A stretch of DNA of 64,000 nucleotides from Boletus sp. NGJ (taxonomy: Eukaryota; Basidiomycota; Agaricomycetes; Boletales; Boletaceae), in NCBI GenBank assembly GCA_019096195.1, contig JAGTXK010000076.1, positions 310,001-374,000 on the forward strand. The letters are read 5' to 3'. Shown here piece by piece: positions 20,537 through 31,286 of this stretch. The position numbers and the translations under genes are program-made. The notes beneath the pieces are model-generated. The model made no database searches and was not told the DNA's origin. It saw nothing but the letters and a program-made list of their open reading frames with translations. Within the stretch, counting starts at the first letter, position 1. Each line of letters starts with the position of its first letter.

Positions 20537-21726
20537 CTACATGTATATGTCGCCCCTCCTCCGCCTACGTAGCATCTCCTGAATCCTGCGTAACTCCACT
20601 TGATACTCACTCGCAAGCTTTGATGTCTTGTCCTGGGCTTCTTGCAGCTCTACCTTGGCAGCTTGTACTTCTTCCTGGAGTTCTTCTTGTGTCTCCTCGT
20701 CCCTGTCCCGCTCCGCATCCGCCATCTCCTCAATCACAGTGTCCAGCTTCTTCTGACGTTGAGCTACCATTTCCGATATTAGCTCGCGTATTTGCTTGTA
20801 TACAGATGTCTGCATGATATCCACACCACCTCCCAACTCCCGCTGGATTCGAAGAACCACGGGCGGCATATCGACGAGATTCCGGATGATTTCGAGCGCA
20901 GAATCGCACGTGTTGTTGTGACGCATCATTCTTGCGCCTTTCTCGAGGACCGGTTTGAAGAAAATGTCCTTGGTCGCAAGTTCCTGGTATCGAGAATGCC
21001 CGGGTTCTGGGGTGATCGCATCCCAATTGGTGGTGACAAAGAAAACATTGGGGTAAACCTCTTCGCCGCAGAGTTCTTGAAATATTCTGAAACACTGTCG
21101 AGATAAACCAGAAACCTTCACATCTGATATCCTCTGCATATCAATGATACCCGTGAAGTGGATTTCCGTCCTGTGGCTAGTTCGTGGAGTAGCAACTGTC
21201 AGTCCTACAGTACCACTCTTCAAGTTGGTAGCTATGGGCCAACCTAGTGACGAATGACGCAGCTATAGTTTTCCATATGTCGCTGTCCGTCAGGGTAGTG
21301 TCACCACAGCCTGGCGTGTCGATTAAAACCACTTGGTTTCTGCCGGCACTGAACTGAGTCGATGCTTGTACTTCTGAGGTGCAACTTTCCCATCTTCGCC
21401 CCGCGTCAAGTGAAGACCCCATGCTACGTTGACGAACTGTAAGTATATCGTGAGTGAATGGCTCGTCAGCTTCAAACGGCCAACCGATTGACGGATCGTC
21501 GTCTTTCCACTCCCAATAGAACCCATGATCCTGGTGCGATACTAAAGGTGGCGGCGCGACAGGGATAAGGAATGGCCACATACGCAATGTATATGGACTT
21601 TGCACCAATAGCCTGAGCCATGCGTGGCATCTCCTCATCAATGTCTGTCAACCTCAGGCTTCCCTGTCTTCGTGCTCCAGTAAGGGTAGAAATGCAGGAA
21701 ATAATATCTGAAAGAAGATACCCCAT
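20537..21726 (-). CDS. AIG1-like P-loop GTPase 1 (altered splice donor)
   Basis: Large P-loop GTPase with a C-terminal coiled coil. Exons by eye: 21584-21726, 21493-21530, 21244-21436 and 20537-21170, giving 335 residues. Walker A is IMGSIGSGKTT, G3 is VVLIDTPGCGDTT, and the G4-like position is FVTTNWD. The last ~90 residues are strongly helical (ELISEMVAQRQKKLDTVIEE..., EELQEEVQAAKVELQEAQDK). Compared with its inverted copy at 39242, the donor after the P-loop exon reads AT instead of GT. Splicing 4 nt further on (C|GTCAATC), together with a 1-nt shortening of the next exon, restores the frame at the cost of the FVNLAS motif. It may therefore still be expressed in altered form, or be starting to decay. 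Its function is unknown; related families act in immunity or at membranes. Confidence 0.72.
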
Positions 21727-22135
21727 GGTCAACTGCTAGCGGCGTTGGAGGTGGGCAGAGGTGGATGTTAGGTGGAAGAGTCAGGGTCGCTCACATGACG
21801 CGTGTTGACAGCGCCGTGATACGTGGTATTCTTGGTCCACCTAGAAGACCTGGCATAAGCGTGGTTTCAACGAATTAAACACGATTGCGAGGTGAACCTC
21901 AAGGTCGTCCAAAGGTCCGCGCGAGATCCCTCAGCAACGTGCTCATGTTGCTGTACTAGGGCGATATTTGGAAACGGCGTCCCGGACGCATGGGTTGAAA
22001 AGTTTGTGGGTCGCCAAAATTTGTGTGCTCGTCCAGTCGCATATGGTCCAACGAATGTACATCGGCAATTGCCCAAGGCGCTTATCTCTCGTGCGTGCGA
22101 CGCGGAAACCCTAACCAGGCCGGAGGGTTCCAGTC
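20537..22135 (-). repeat. Inverted segmental duplication, left arm
   Basis: Minus-strand counterpart of 38775-40467, carrying GTPase 1 and its promoter side. Similarity fades near 22135, where GGGTTTCCGCG and CCTGGTT are still shared. No transposon ends were recognised at its borders. Confidence 0.85.
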
Positions 22136-23116
22136 CATGAGTTAAACCCAATTGACAGTGGCGAAAGAAGGTCGAGTCGGGTCAAAGTCACTGTTACCCA
22201 CTGTTGACTTCCCTGGCGCACGACAAGGGAGGATTCGGTTCGGATACATTCAATGTCATGGTCAGTGCAAATGCACCAGTCCCAGTCATGCCTATGACGC
22301 TGTGGGTTCATTTTAGTTCGAGTCAACGTAGTATGCATAAGAGAGCACATACGCAATCACCACAGGAGAAACACCTTGGTCGTGAGCTTTCTGTGTGATG
22401 TCAACTGGGATGCGAGTGGTTTGAGCGAATCCGGAGGGGCGGAATAGTAGAAACCTGCCATGGATTTCGCTCCTGCCACCTAACTAAACCCCAATCCCTT
22501 AAGCTCAGGCATGTGTTCCAAATGTCATGCTTTGAAGTGATGGAGGATGGGCGACAAGCATCGTCCAATTTTCGCACTGGATTGCCTCCCATTCCAAAAT
22601 CTAGAGATGCCATGTTTCAAGGACTCACTTAGACCATGATGGGTCCAATGGCAGCGAACTGACACAAGTTGAGTACGAGCAACAGATAGTATTATCCGAT
22701 TGCTTCTATGCTGTATAGGCACTTTTCAGAGAAATAAACAAGAAGAGTGCGTTGGCACTGATGAGGATGAGTTCACACGGTCGAATCCAACGAATGGCAG
22801 CACGAACCCCATAGGCTCAAGGTCTCAACTTGAACTATGATATTATGGGGTGTTCCTACACTGATGTTGGCTTCTCATGCGCTCCGTACGGAATCGGATT
22901 CTCTGGCCGCACAGATCCACACTGGCCACCCTCTGGCGTGAATATTTGGTGGCATTCATGTGATATTATGAGCCGAATTACTTGTGCTCGCCTCGCGTCC
23001 GAGTCCTGCTTTCTCACTCTCCTGCTTCCTTGCCACGAGATATTATAAGTGCATCAACGTGGCAGCCCCGTTGCAACATCACGTCGCCATATCATCTATC
23101 TCTAGCCTATCGTTTC
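21727..23116. other. Intergenic; left part belongs to an inverted duplication
   Basis: 21727 to about 22135 is the reverse complement of about 38775-39241 (e.g. GAGATAAGCGCC, GTTGCTGAGGG strings), i.e. the promoter side of GTPase 1. 22.14-23.11 kb shows no recognisable gene. Confidence 0.55.
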
Positions 23117-24703
23117 ATGTCACAACACTCTACCGAATCAGATTCCAATGACCGAGCTCGATCTCCACGTTTGTTGGGCTCGCTAGAAATGAAAAACAGC
23201 GCTCCGGAGCTGGATTCCCTCCAGTGCCGTTCAAATTTCATGTCCTTTTACGCCAGAGTTGCCACCGTTTTCCGAGACCCTGCTCAACTCGCACCTATAT
23301 TCCTCGACTTTTGTTCGCTTCTTCATTCCCTTTGGGATGAGAGACGATCGGGGCCCAATTTTATCGCGCCCATGTCGAGCCTCACGAAGCGACCATCAGG
23401 ACGTTTATCAAGATTACTTCTACAGTATAGCAGCCATCTGTTCAAGTACGAGTCTGAAGAAGCGTCGACCTTTCGGGAGAGCAACCCTCAGATTGTCGCA
23501 GTGATACATCTGAACAAAATTCCGCAGGAAAGCATAAAAGCCGACCTTCATGGCCTCGTGTCTTTGCTCGTTTTTATCGAGATCCTCATTTTAGTCCTCC
23601 TGCCATCTTGGTTGAATTGTGCTTCTGCCTTCATCGCCACTTTAGTGGTCTGCGCATACGCCATCATTAGTGGAGATGGCGCGCTCACCCTTGTTCGGCG
23701 ATCCGAGGAAACTCACGACACCTTAACCCCCGACTCTGGATCATGTGCGGTGTTGTTGGGCGAGGACTTGACTGTTGTGGTCAAAGGCCCTGAGGTTGTC
23801 ATCGAGGCAATCACAAATGGTGGTTTCTACCTGTCTCGCACGTTTGCGGGTGTACTCCATCGGCCGGCTTGGAATGTTGCCCGCGATGCAGCACTTCAAG
23901 GGTTCTTTCAAGGGCTACTGTATTTGGTTGCGTTGCTGCTAGTCCGGCGCCTGGGCGGCCATCTATCATTGACTCCGCTTCGCGCGATACTCCTGGGCCT
24001 GCCCTTGACAATTCCATCTTGGAAGACGTACGGCGGAATGCTGCGGACAATGTTTCAGTTTCGTGGCCGCGGCAGTGCCTCTGAAAAACTGGTTGAAGTG
24101 ATGACCAGGGCAAGCACGGAATTCCTTCGAATGATAGCGAGGGGGATTCCCTTTGGTGGATTTTTGTTGCTATGCATGTACACATCCGAAGCAGGGAAGT
24201 ACGTGCCCCGGCTGGGGGACTTGGTACAATTCGCACTCCTTCTCAATCTCCTCCCCTTTGTGTCTCTTGCAGTCATCCTCTCTATCCCATCCCAAAACTA
24301 TCCTCTCCAGGCTAAGAGGTTTCTTGATGTGCTGGGTAATCCTCCAGTGAAGAAATGGCGGTTCAAGACGCCAGCTGCTGCTGCCATATTCCAGTGTCTC
24401 GTACTTTGCGATGGTCTCGTTCGTCCTACCAAGGAGATTGACATCAGAGGCGTGCTGGACACCCTCATTCTAGATCAAAGGGACGTTTTGGCTGCCTGGA
24501 AGGCGAGAGTTGCTGATCGCATCGCACACGAGGTAGATATCTCCTTTGCACCAACCATCCCGATGTTCCGTGATGAAGGACGCCAGATGCAACTCAAAGA
24601 ATACCTTGACGAGGCCCAATGTGCATACGAAAGATATCGTCTCACGTACCTTAGCGAGCCATCAGTGCAGGTTCTGCAGCATACGACAACTCAGCCAAGT
24701 TAA
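23117..24703 (+). CDS. Multi-pass membrane protein B (paralogue of A)
   Basis: Uninterrupted frame. I choose MSQHSTESDSND at 23117 as start (528 residues) because the 45 codons before it look non-coding. A soluble N-terminal region (residues ~1-150) is followed by hydrophobic segments LVSLLVFIEILILVLLPSW, ASAFIATLVVCAYAII, FFQGLLYLVALLLV and FALLLNLLPFVSLAVIL, then a helical C-terminal domain (GVLDTLILDQRDVLAAWKAR). The segment between the first and second membrane pairs has DSGSCAVLLGEDLTVVVKG, corresponding to RVSGILITPTNIVLLKG in protein A at 6144. The common architecture implies an old duplication. No enzyme motif was found and the function is unknown. Confidence 0.75.
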   Translation: MSQHSTESDSNDRARSPRLLGSLEMKNSAPELDSLQCRSNFMSFYARVATVFRDPAQLAPIFLDFCSLLHSLWDERRSGPNFIAPMSSLTKRPSGRLSRLLLQYSSHLFKYESEEASTFRESNPQIVAVIHLNKIPQESIKADLHGLVSLLVFIEILILVLLPSWLNCASAFIATLVVCAYAIISGDGALTLVRRSEETHDTLTPDSGSCAVLLGEDLTVVVKGPEVVIEAITNGGFYLSRTFAGVLHRPAWNVARDAALQGFFQGLLYLVALLLVRRLGGHLSLTPLRAILLGLPLTIPSWKTYGGMLRTMFQFRGRGSASEKLVEVMTRASTEFLRMIARGIPFGGFLLLCMYTSEAGKYVPRLGDLVQFALLLNLLPFVSLAVILSIPSQNYPLQAKRFLDVLGNPPVKKWRFKTPAAAAIFQCLVLCDGLVRPTKEIDIRGVLDTLILDQRDVLAAWKARVADRIAHEVDISFAPTIPMFRDEGRQMQLKEYLDEAQCAYERYRLTYLSEPSVQVLQHTTTQPS

Positions 24704-25241
24704 CCATTGTCGACATGCTTTTTCTATTTGGCTATTGTATGCAGCATCCGTTTGTTCCATTCGATATCTCCCCACCGCCACTAAGTATGTTACTGTTCCG
24801 CTTCATACTACTCTACTCTGTAATGCAGAAGTTACATGCTTTGCAATACAGAGGATTGTACGACACACTGTACTGACGCTACAAATTCAGAATTCATTCG
24901 GGTTACCTGTGCTTACAATGACTAAAAGTCCGTCTTGCTCGAACGTTGTTGCGTATAGGATGTCCCCCAGTTCCGTTCTCTCTCGCTATAATCCCTCCCG
25001 CGCAATATTGCACCCCTCCTGCGCTGATGGTGCGCCAAGTCCTCAGAACGGTGTATGTATCGAGCAAGCAGACACTAATGGCGCCAACATTAAAGTAGTC
25101 AGGTGGACGATATCGAGATATTTTACAACAAGTTTCGATCCGTAAGTGATCTTCACATGACGACAACATGATACAGGAGAGACGATCTAGCTGCATAAAT
25201 ATTCCTCGAATGTTGCGATTTTTGGCACACACAACCGCATC
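24704..25241. other. Intergenic between convergent genes (membrane protein B, F-box B)
   Basis: Contains the two 3' flanks. An open stretch on the plus strand beyond 24.7 kb shows no domain and is probably chance. Confidence 0.35.
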
Positions 25242-27102
25242 TCATCCTGGTGTACCGTCAGGCGGGTCAATCTTCAAGGGCAAGTCTTTTGAATCCACCA
25301 GCAAGCGTTGCACGGTCCGCCATCCCTCTGACTCTGCCATGTCGAACATGCCGAGCATACCGAGTGGGTCCTTGATTGACTGAATTCTCCCCAGCCGCGG
25401 CATCACTGATCTCAGACACGATGCCAAGTTCTTCAGCCCTTCCATGTCTTCCCCGGCTGGCGAATGCCCAACATGGATCTCGGTCATATATTGATTTGAG
25501 ATGCCCCACGAGCAGGTCCGGCTCATTGTCACTCGTTCTTCCTTTCCCCCTTCCACTCCCTCCACTCCAACCTTCTCTGCCTCCCCACCTCCAGCAGACT
25601 TCCCGCGTTGTGTACCCTCGTCCACATCCAGCGCTGTCGTTGGCGGCGGTGGTGCAATCGCCCCATCGAACACAATATGCAACGTCTCCAAACACGGACA
25701 GGACCTCAACACTGCGATTACCGCTCCCACACTTGCTACCGGCTTCATTCTGGACACGTCCGCCGCGCCCACTTTCAGACTCCTCAACTCCGGCCAAGCT
25801 CCCGCCATCCGCTCATACGCAGCGTCGTCCAACTCCGACGCACAGAACGCATTCATGTCCAATGTGACCAGCGAAGAGAAGGCGTACAGAGATGCCAAGA
25901 TAGGTTCTGTGAGCGGGAAGGAACTATGTAGCGTAAGCGCGCGACGGAACGAGGACCTCAACGTAATTGTCAGGTGTCGCAGCTGGGTGGTATCGAGCCG
26001 CATTGGCAGCATTTGGAATAGAGCGTCCATGTCCGACGGGAGTGTAACGTCCAGGCCGACATGGAGACGGAAATGCGTCGGGTTCCCGTGCAACATCTGG
26101 AGGTACCGTATACAGTGCAAGGCGTTACTCCCTTCCAGCGAAAACGTATGGACCATGCTTGGGAGCTTCTTGACGTAGAGATCTGTGACACAGGTATTAA
26201 GCTCGATGCTGAGCGTATTCAACGTTTCCTTGGATGCGAGCTCGTCCATGACGGCTTGGGAGAGTGCGCAAGTGCGCAGGACTCGTAGGTTAGACCACTT
26301 GCTTACAATGTCACCAATATCCGGAGAATGATCATTGAGGGTGGCACGGGGGATGGCGGTAAACGAGGTCACGTTCGGGCAGATGTTGGGTAGATCGGCG
26401 AGTACCGCCCGTGCAGAAACATAAATCGGCCAAGACACAAGAAAGAGCGAAATAGTTGCAACCCTTGGCCCTGCAAAGTACTTTATGAGAGACACGGTCG
26501 GATCGATGACGCTGTACGTGTCCGACTCGTTCCAAACAAGTTCTGTGAGGTTGGGAAGAAGCGGAAGGGAAGCTCTCGAACATCGTGCGAGGGCAGTGAC
26601 GACGTTGCGTTGGATCGATGGAGGAATGCCACAACAAGGGCCGCGGAGAAAGTGGACGCGTACTGCATATTTGTGGAACGTCGACCATTGCTTGTCGCCC
26701 ATGAACATCCGGACCTGTGGCATATGTATGAGATCAAGTAGGCCAGCGGTGAAGGATCAGAAATCGCACAACAAAGCGGGAATGTTTCTTGGCCCACAAG
26801 CGACTTGGCAGGACTTTGATTAAGGGATCTAAGCTGTCCAGACGCATCCAGAGCAGATCCAAAGCAGGTGCGCTGAACGCGCGACACGTCCGGGCAACCG
26901 ATGCGAGCGTTCGTTTGCCGATCGTACAGTCCTCCCAGCACTCGCCCTCCTCGGGCGATTCGTCGGACTGGCGTATAAACTCGAGGATAAGGCAGAAGAT
27001 TTCGGAGATGAGGAAACAGCGATGCATAGACGAGGCGGGGGGGGTTGTGTGTCGGCTCCGTCTGAGGAAGTGCGGGACAGAGAGCAAGCGTTTGGTGGCC
27101 AT
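25242..27102 (-). CDS. F-box / LRR-like protein B (paralogue of A)
   Basis: Exons 26770-27102 and 25242-26714 are separated by a 55-nt intron (GTGCGA...CCACAG) at exactly the same codon as in F-box A. With the start MATKRLLSVPHF the protein has 601 residues. The F-box region is MHRCFLISEIFCLILEFI ... LASVARTCRAFSAPALDLLW. Shared blocks with A include MRLDSLDPLIKVLP, VRMFMGDKQW, PLLPNLTELVWNE, SVSLIKYFAGP and GVAIAVL-like repeats. Near residue 500 it has a low-complexity Gly/Glu/Lys insert (GGGEAEKVGVEGVEGGKEE) where A has an acidic one. A role as SCF substrate adaptor is inferred from the F-box. The two copies flank GTPase 1 and membrane protein B. Confidence 0.82.
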
Positions 27103-29800
27103 TGGAATGAAGCTAGAGGTCCTGCGTTTTTCGATCAAGACTTATCGTGAGCGCTCCTTTGACAAACTGCTGCCCGTAAGCCACGGTACGCACTCGGTGT
27201 CAAGGGGTGGTTTGAATGAAGGCATTGTTCTGTGTGGTTCTTGTGCGAGAAGTCCCTCGATCCATTGGCGCCTGACTTTGGAATACCCTTGCGCACGGAC
27301 AGGACAAACAAGCGCATCGGGTTCCATACAGAGCGAAAACTGGAACCTTGGCAATTCGTTAAACCGAAAGACTCCCACCAACAACTTCGATTAACGTAAC
27401 CAGCGAAAAAAAAAAAAGATCCGTGTACATCCTCGTCTTTAAGCACATCACAGTCCATGCAGGGTCACACGCGGTCATCTTTGCTTGTGTTCCCCACACC
27501 CCACAATCCGTGGGAGCGTACTTACTTATTCGAACTCGCCAAGGAGATACCGTTGATGACTAAGCAACCGGATTACTCAGCCTCGGGTAGATAGAATTAC
27601 ACTTCGGGAGAGCAGCCAAGGGATGGGCTGTTGCTAGGAAGTCCAGAGCAGTGCACATAGAGAAGAAACCGAGGCAATCTACAGGGTGTGTGATGCAGTA
27701 TGGAGAGCAAGGGTAGGGGATTGGCAAGAGCACGAAGTGCGCTTCGGCCACACGGCAGCGGTAATCTTCGGCAAAGTGTGAACTACGGGGCGGGTGGAAT
27801 CCGCCTCGCAGGACGGTTTGTTGCAAAGAAGAGACGCTGATGAGCGAGGGGCCCCGATGGGGAAAGATGCGAGGCACCGAAAACGGGGAGTTGAGATTTG
27901 GGAGTGGTGGGTGGGCGCGACGGCGGAAGGTGAGGACACTGAGAGGGAGCAAAACTGGACCAGCGGAACGGTATTGGCACGAAAGGAAGAGGACCACGTG
28001 CCCACTTACCTATGCTCGTCCGAAGACGTAGCACTGTGGCAATGAAAAGCTGTACACAGGGATTTCTCGAATGCATGCAGACGAAAGACACGACAAAGAA
28101 ATTAATTACGTGCAGACAGCCTTAAGCCATTCCATGGAACAAGCAGGCTGTTGGTGGAATTGATTACATAAAGTATTCCTTCGAGAAGATCTCCATTCCA
28201 CCGATAACAAAAAGATGCGAATGCATCCGCAGGTATCGATAATTGGTCTCGCTAGTCCATCAAGGCTGCCGCCATAATGATGGCATCTAACGGCATAGCG
28301 TGCCCGGATCTCCTGCTAGATTTACTTTTCGCCAGAGCATGTTTCCGAGAAGCAAAAGATCAGCCGGACCGGTCAGAATGACTGCTCTGCCTGTAACTGG
28401 CGCGGATGGATCTGCTGCTGCTGCTGAGCGAGCTCGCCGTGAGCTGCCAACGTTCCCCAAATTCGCAGTACAGCCGAGTATGACAACCGAAAACATCCAA
28501 GATTTAGAGATAGATCGTCGAACCCTTCGGTTTTTACCGTGGAAAGGAACCCTCGTTTTGCCAGGTGGCAACCAGCCACCAGGTTCCTGAAAGTTTATCG
28601 CCCCCGCCGGCTGCAACTACCAACCGTTCATCTCGGGCACACATAGCTGTGATCTCCGACAACAATGCAGTTCTCGGGGCCAATCCTCAGGATTACATCA
28701 CTTATATAGCGTCAACGTTCACTTGACCATCGCATTCTTGAAACTCGACCTCCTTCGGGCGATCCATCACTCGTGTTGCAGCCTTTTCTTTCACGCCATG
28801 ACTTCATTTGCTCCTCTATGTATCTCGTTCCTTGGTGGAAACCCCGTCCACATCCTCGCCGTCGGTATTGGAATTAGTGAGCGGGCGTGAGCTTGTCCAG
28901 GATAACATGTTCCTCAGCCTTTCCAGCGGTGCTTTCTTGTTTAGCGGCCAGATTTTGGCCACGACCAGCACATCGTCCGGCTCATCGCACACGCCGCACG
29001 GGTACGTGATTGGAATCGCCCCCGTCAATACCGTATTGACGAGGCAATGCAAGGACAAATCCGTCGCACGCGCCTAATCCAGCACACGGACGTGCCCGTG
29101 GTCGCTGCAGCATTCACGACGCCAAGTCTGAACCTTGATCGTTAATCCCCTAAATTGAAAAGTTCTGGTGAAAAGATGATTGGGCATGACTGACGTACCA
29201 GTGCAGTGGGAGATGTCGATGAGCAAGAGATGCCACACTTACTGCTTCAGAACGTTGTAGAAAGCGGCCCGAAATCCTCGGCATACGGATATCTTAGCAG
29301 GTGGTTGTGGCTCATTGTAACTAAGTACTTACTCCTTGACCTCATCGATAAATGTAAAAAAAGTTGGATAAGCGAATCAATGGTGTTCCATGAAATTGTA
29401 AGATGACAAGCTTGAGGTTCTAGCAGACGGCGGCACTTGTGTGACGAGGACAGGCCCATCCCGAAAGTTACCCACATTCAAACCCCGAATGTCTCTAATT
29501 TTGGAGCTGGCACTTTGAAATGGGCTGTAATAAGCTTGAGATTACCAGCCTCACAGTGATGCGACATGTTTGGGTAGATAGTGTAAACCTCCCTTGCGCG
29601 GCTGTGTGGTGTTCCCGGTCCATGGACTATATACCTGAAAATCTAGCCAATACGATACGGTATATATGGATTGGTAATGAATATATCATACAAACAATGT
29701 GACATAACCCGACGCTTTCACCCGGCATGGACGGAGGCATATAAAAAGCCCCAGTCGTATACAATCGCTTTCCTCGTTCCCTTTTTCTGCTATCCATGTG
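27103..29800. other. Long intergenic region (about 2.7 kb)
   Basis: Overlapping open frames on both strands at 27.56-28.09 kb and 28.3-28.6 kb have low-complexity or Arg/Ser-rich translations and no domain. At 28.80-29.08 kb the plus strand holds a short coding-like stretch (LSSGAFLFSGQILATTSTSS...) about 100 bp downstream of a TATATAG motif at about 28703. This might be a small gene (start MTSFAPLCISF at 28799), but I could not find an exon join that keeps the frame, so it is not called. An A11-12 run lies at about 27405-27417. Confidence 0.4.
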
Positions 29801-30455
29801 ATGGCTATATTGTCCATCTCCACCTACGAACCCACTCTCACTACTCTGTCCCCCAGTGCGGGTTTCATCCTTGCATCGAATCCCACATCCCCTCCTTTGC
29901 CCCCGTCTCAACCAACTCCTCAATCATCGAACGGGGGCATTCAGCCAAACACAATTTTTGGGATCGTCGTCGGCTTGGGTGTGTCTCACTACGGCTTTGC
30001 ATGTCGATCACTGGAGTGGCAAAATCCTGATACCGGCGCTTCCCAGTGGGCTTCATCATCCTCATATTAGCGTGCTCGTTCGTGTCCCGACTCCCCTGCT
30101 TCCGCAAATCTGAAGGCGTCCGTCCGACCTCATCACGGCCATGGCAAAACAACTATATTCGTACGTCGTTCCCAACCATGCGTTCGTGCTCGACGACCTC
30201 TCATCTTCTTCCCCCAACGCAGATCGTGAACTTCGTCGTACAGATGTACCTCGCCCTCGGGCACGACCTTCAAATCACCACGTGGAGCCTCCGGTGGTTG
30301 CCATGTTTACTTTCACGGGCCATCGGACTCAGCCTTCTGATCACGATACCTACCTCCCACCGTACGAATATCCTCCCCCATATCCCGGGGTGCCGCAACC
30401 CCCGCAGTGCCTACACCACTTTCCCAGGGCCGTAGCCGAAGCTCAGCGCGCCTAA
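29801..30455 (+). CDS. Small single-pass membrane protein with PY motifs
   Basis: Three exons, 29801-29978, 30047-30160 and 30223-30455, with consensus introns GTGTGT...CCCAG and GTACGT...CGCAG, give 174 residues. Residues ~1-50 are Pro/Ser/Thr-rich (PPLPPSQPTPQSSNGG). One membrane helix, TIFGIVVGLVGFIILILACS, is followed by a cytosolic tail that ends with LPPYEYPPPYPGVPQPP. The first intron falls within the membrane helix. LPPY and PPPY match the PY consensus bound by WW domains of Nedd4/Rsp5 ubiquitin ligases, so the protein could recruit such a ligase to a membrane; this is inferred. Similar small Ser/Thr-rich membrane proteins with PPPY tails occur in Agaricomycetes; I know no named family. 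Confidence 0.72.
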
Positions 30456-31286
30456 ACCGGGCCTTCACTCGGATCTCGCCCGACGTTGAACGATCACAAC
30501 GCTTAATGCCATATTCATGATGCTATCGCTCCACACCTCGTGCTGCTATTTAATGATTTGACGCGTGAACAATTTATTGATACCGTAGACACTCGGGACG
30601 ATCCAAGTTGTGCTAGAGGCTTTCGTTATAGAAAGCCAATCTGTGCGTTTATATCCCGCTACTAGAGGTCTAGACTACCCTGACGCTGTCGCATATATAT
30701 TCCCTGTATAACTATCTTTCGTCGCTTTCGATGCTCACTGTTGTATGTAGTACCACTAGTGTCACGGTAAATTGGATCTTAAATACTACTATTATACTAG
30801 CTTACAGGCAGCTTTCTAAGGACCGTACCTCCGAGTCAACGTTCACTCAAACCTCCAAGAGGAATATTGCACAAGTTATACTGCACGCAGTTCATTACGA
30901 CGTATTCTTTACAGGCCAGAGAGAAATGGGGAAAAAGGTGTCGAGAGATAAAGTATCAGTAAGTCATACGTCAAGGAGTGTGCGAGCGAGGGGGAGGCAA
31001 TGATAACCCGTATACGAAGGGGGGGCAAGAGCCAAAGTATCCGGGTATAAATAATAGTCAAGTATGTTCATATGCAGCGAGTCCGTGCCAAAAAAAAAAA
31101 AAACATCCAACGTGCAACGCAAAAACCGGCAACGACAAGGACCACAATAAGAGGTTTTGCAATGAGAGAAGGATATGTATGTCCACAGAACCGAGGTTTA
31201 GGGTCAGCACAATAAAGAGCCAGAGATGTCGATGAGTATCCAAAGAGAGGGAGGTGATAGTGTGTGAAGGTTCAAGAGTACACTGT
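30456..31286. other. Intergenic between convergent genes
   Basis: 3' flanks of the PY-motif gene and the LEA2-like gene. Contains an A-run at about 31090-31103 and TATA-rich DNA; no gene recognised. Confidence 0.4.

Noticed and set aside
26789-27394. 201-codon plus-strand frame over the F-box B start
   Set aside because: Mostly antisense to F-box B exon 1, with no recognisable domain in the remainder.
27560-28091. Minus-strand frames of 100-145 codons
   Set aside because: Pro/Ser/Leu-rich translations without domains, overlapping frames on the other strand, and no splice pattern.
28799-29080. Possible small secreted or cysteine-poor protein gene
   Set aside because: The second half looks coding, but no donor/acceptor pair linked it to the candidate start in frame.
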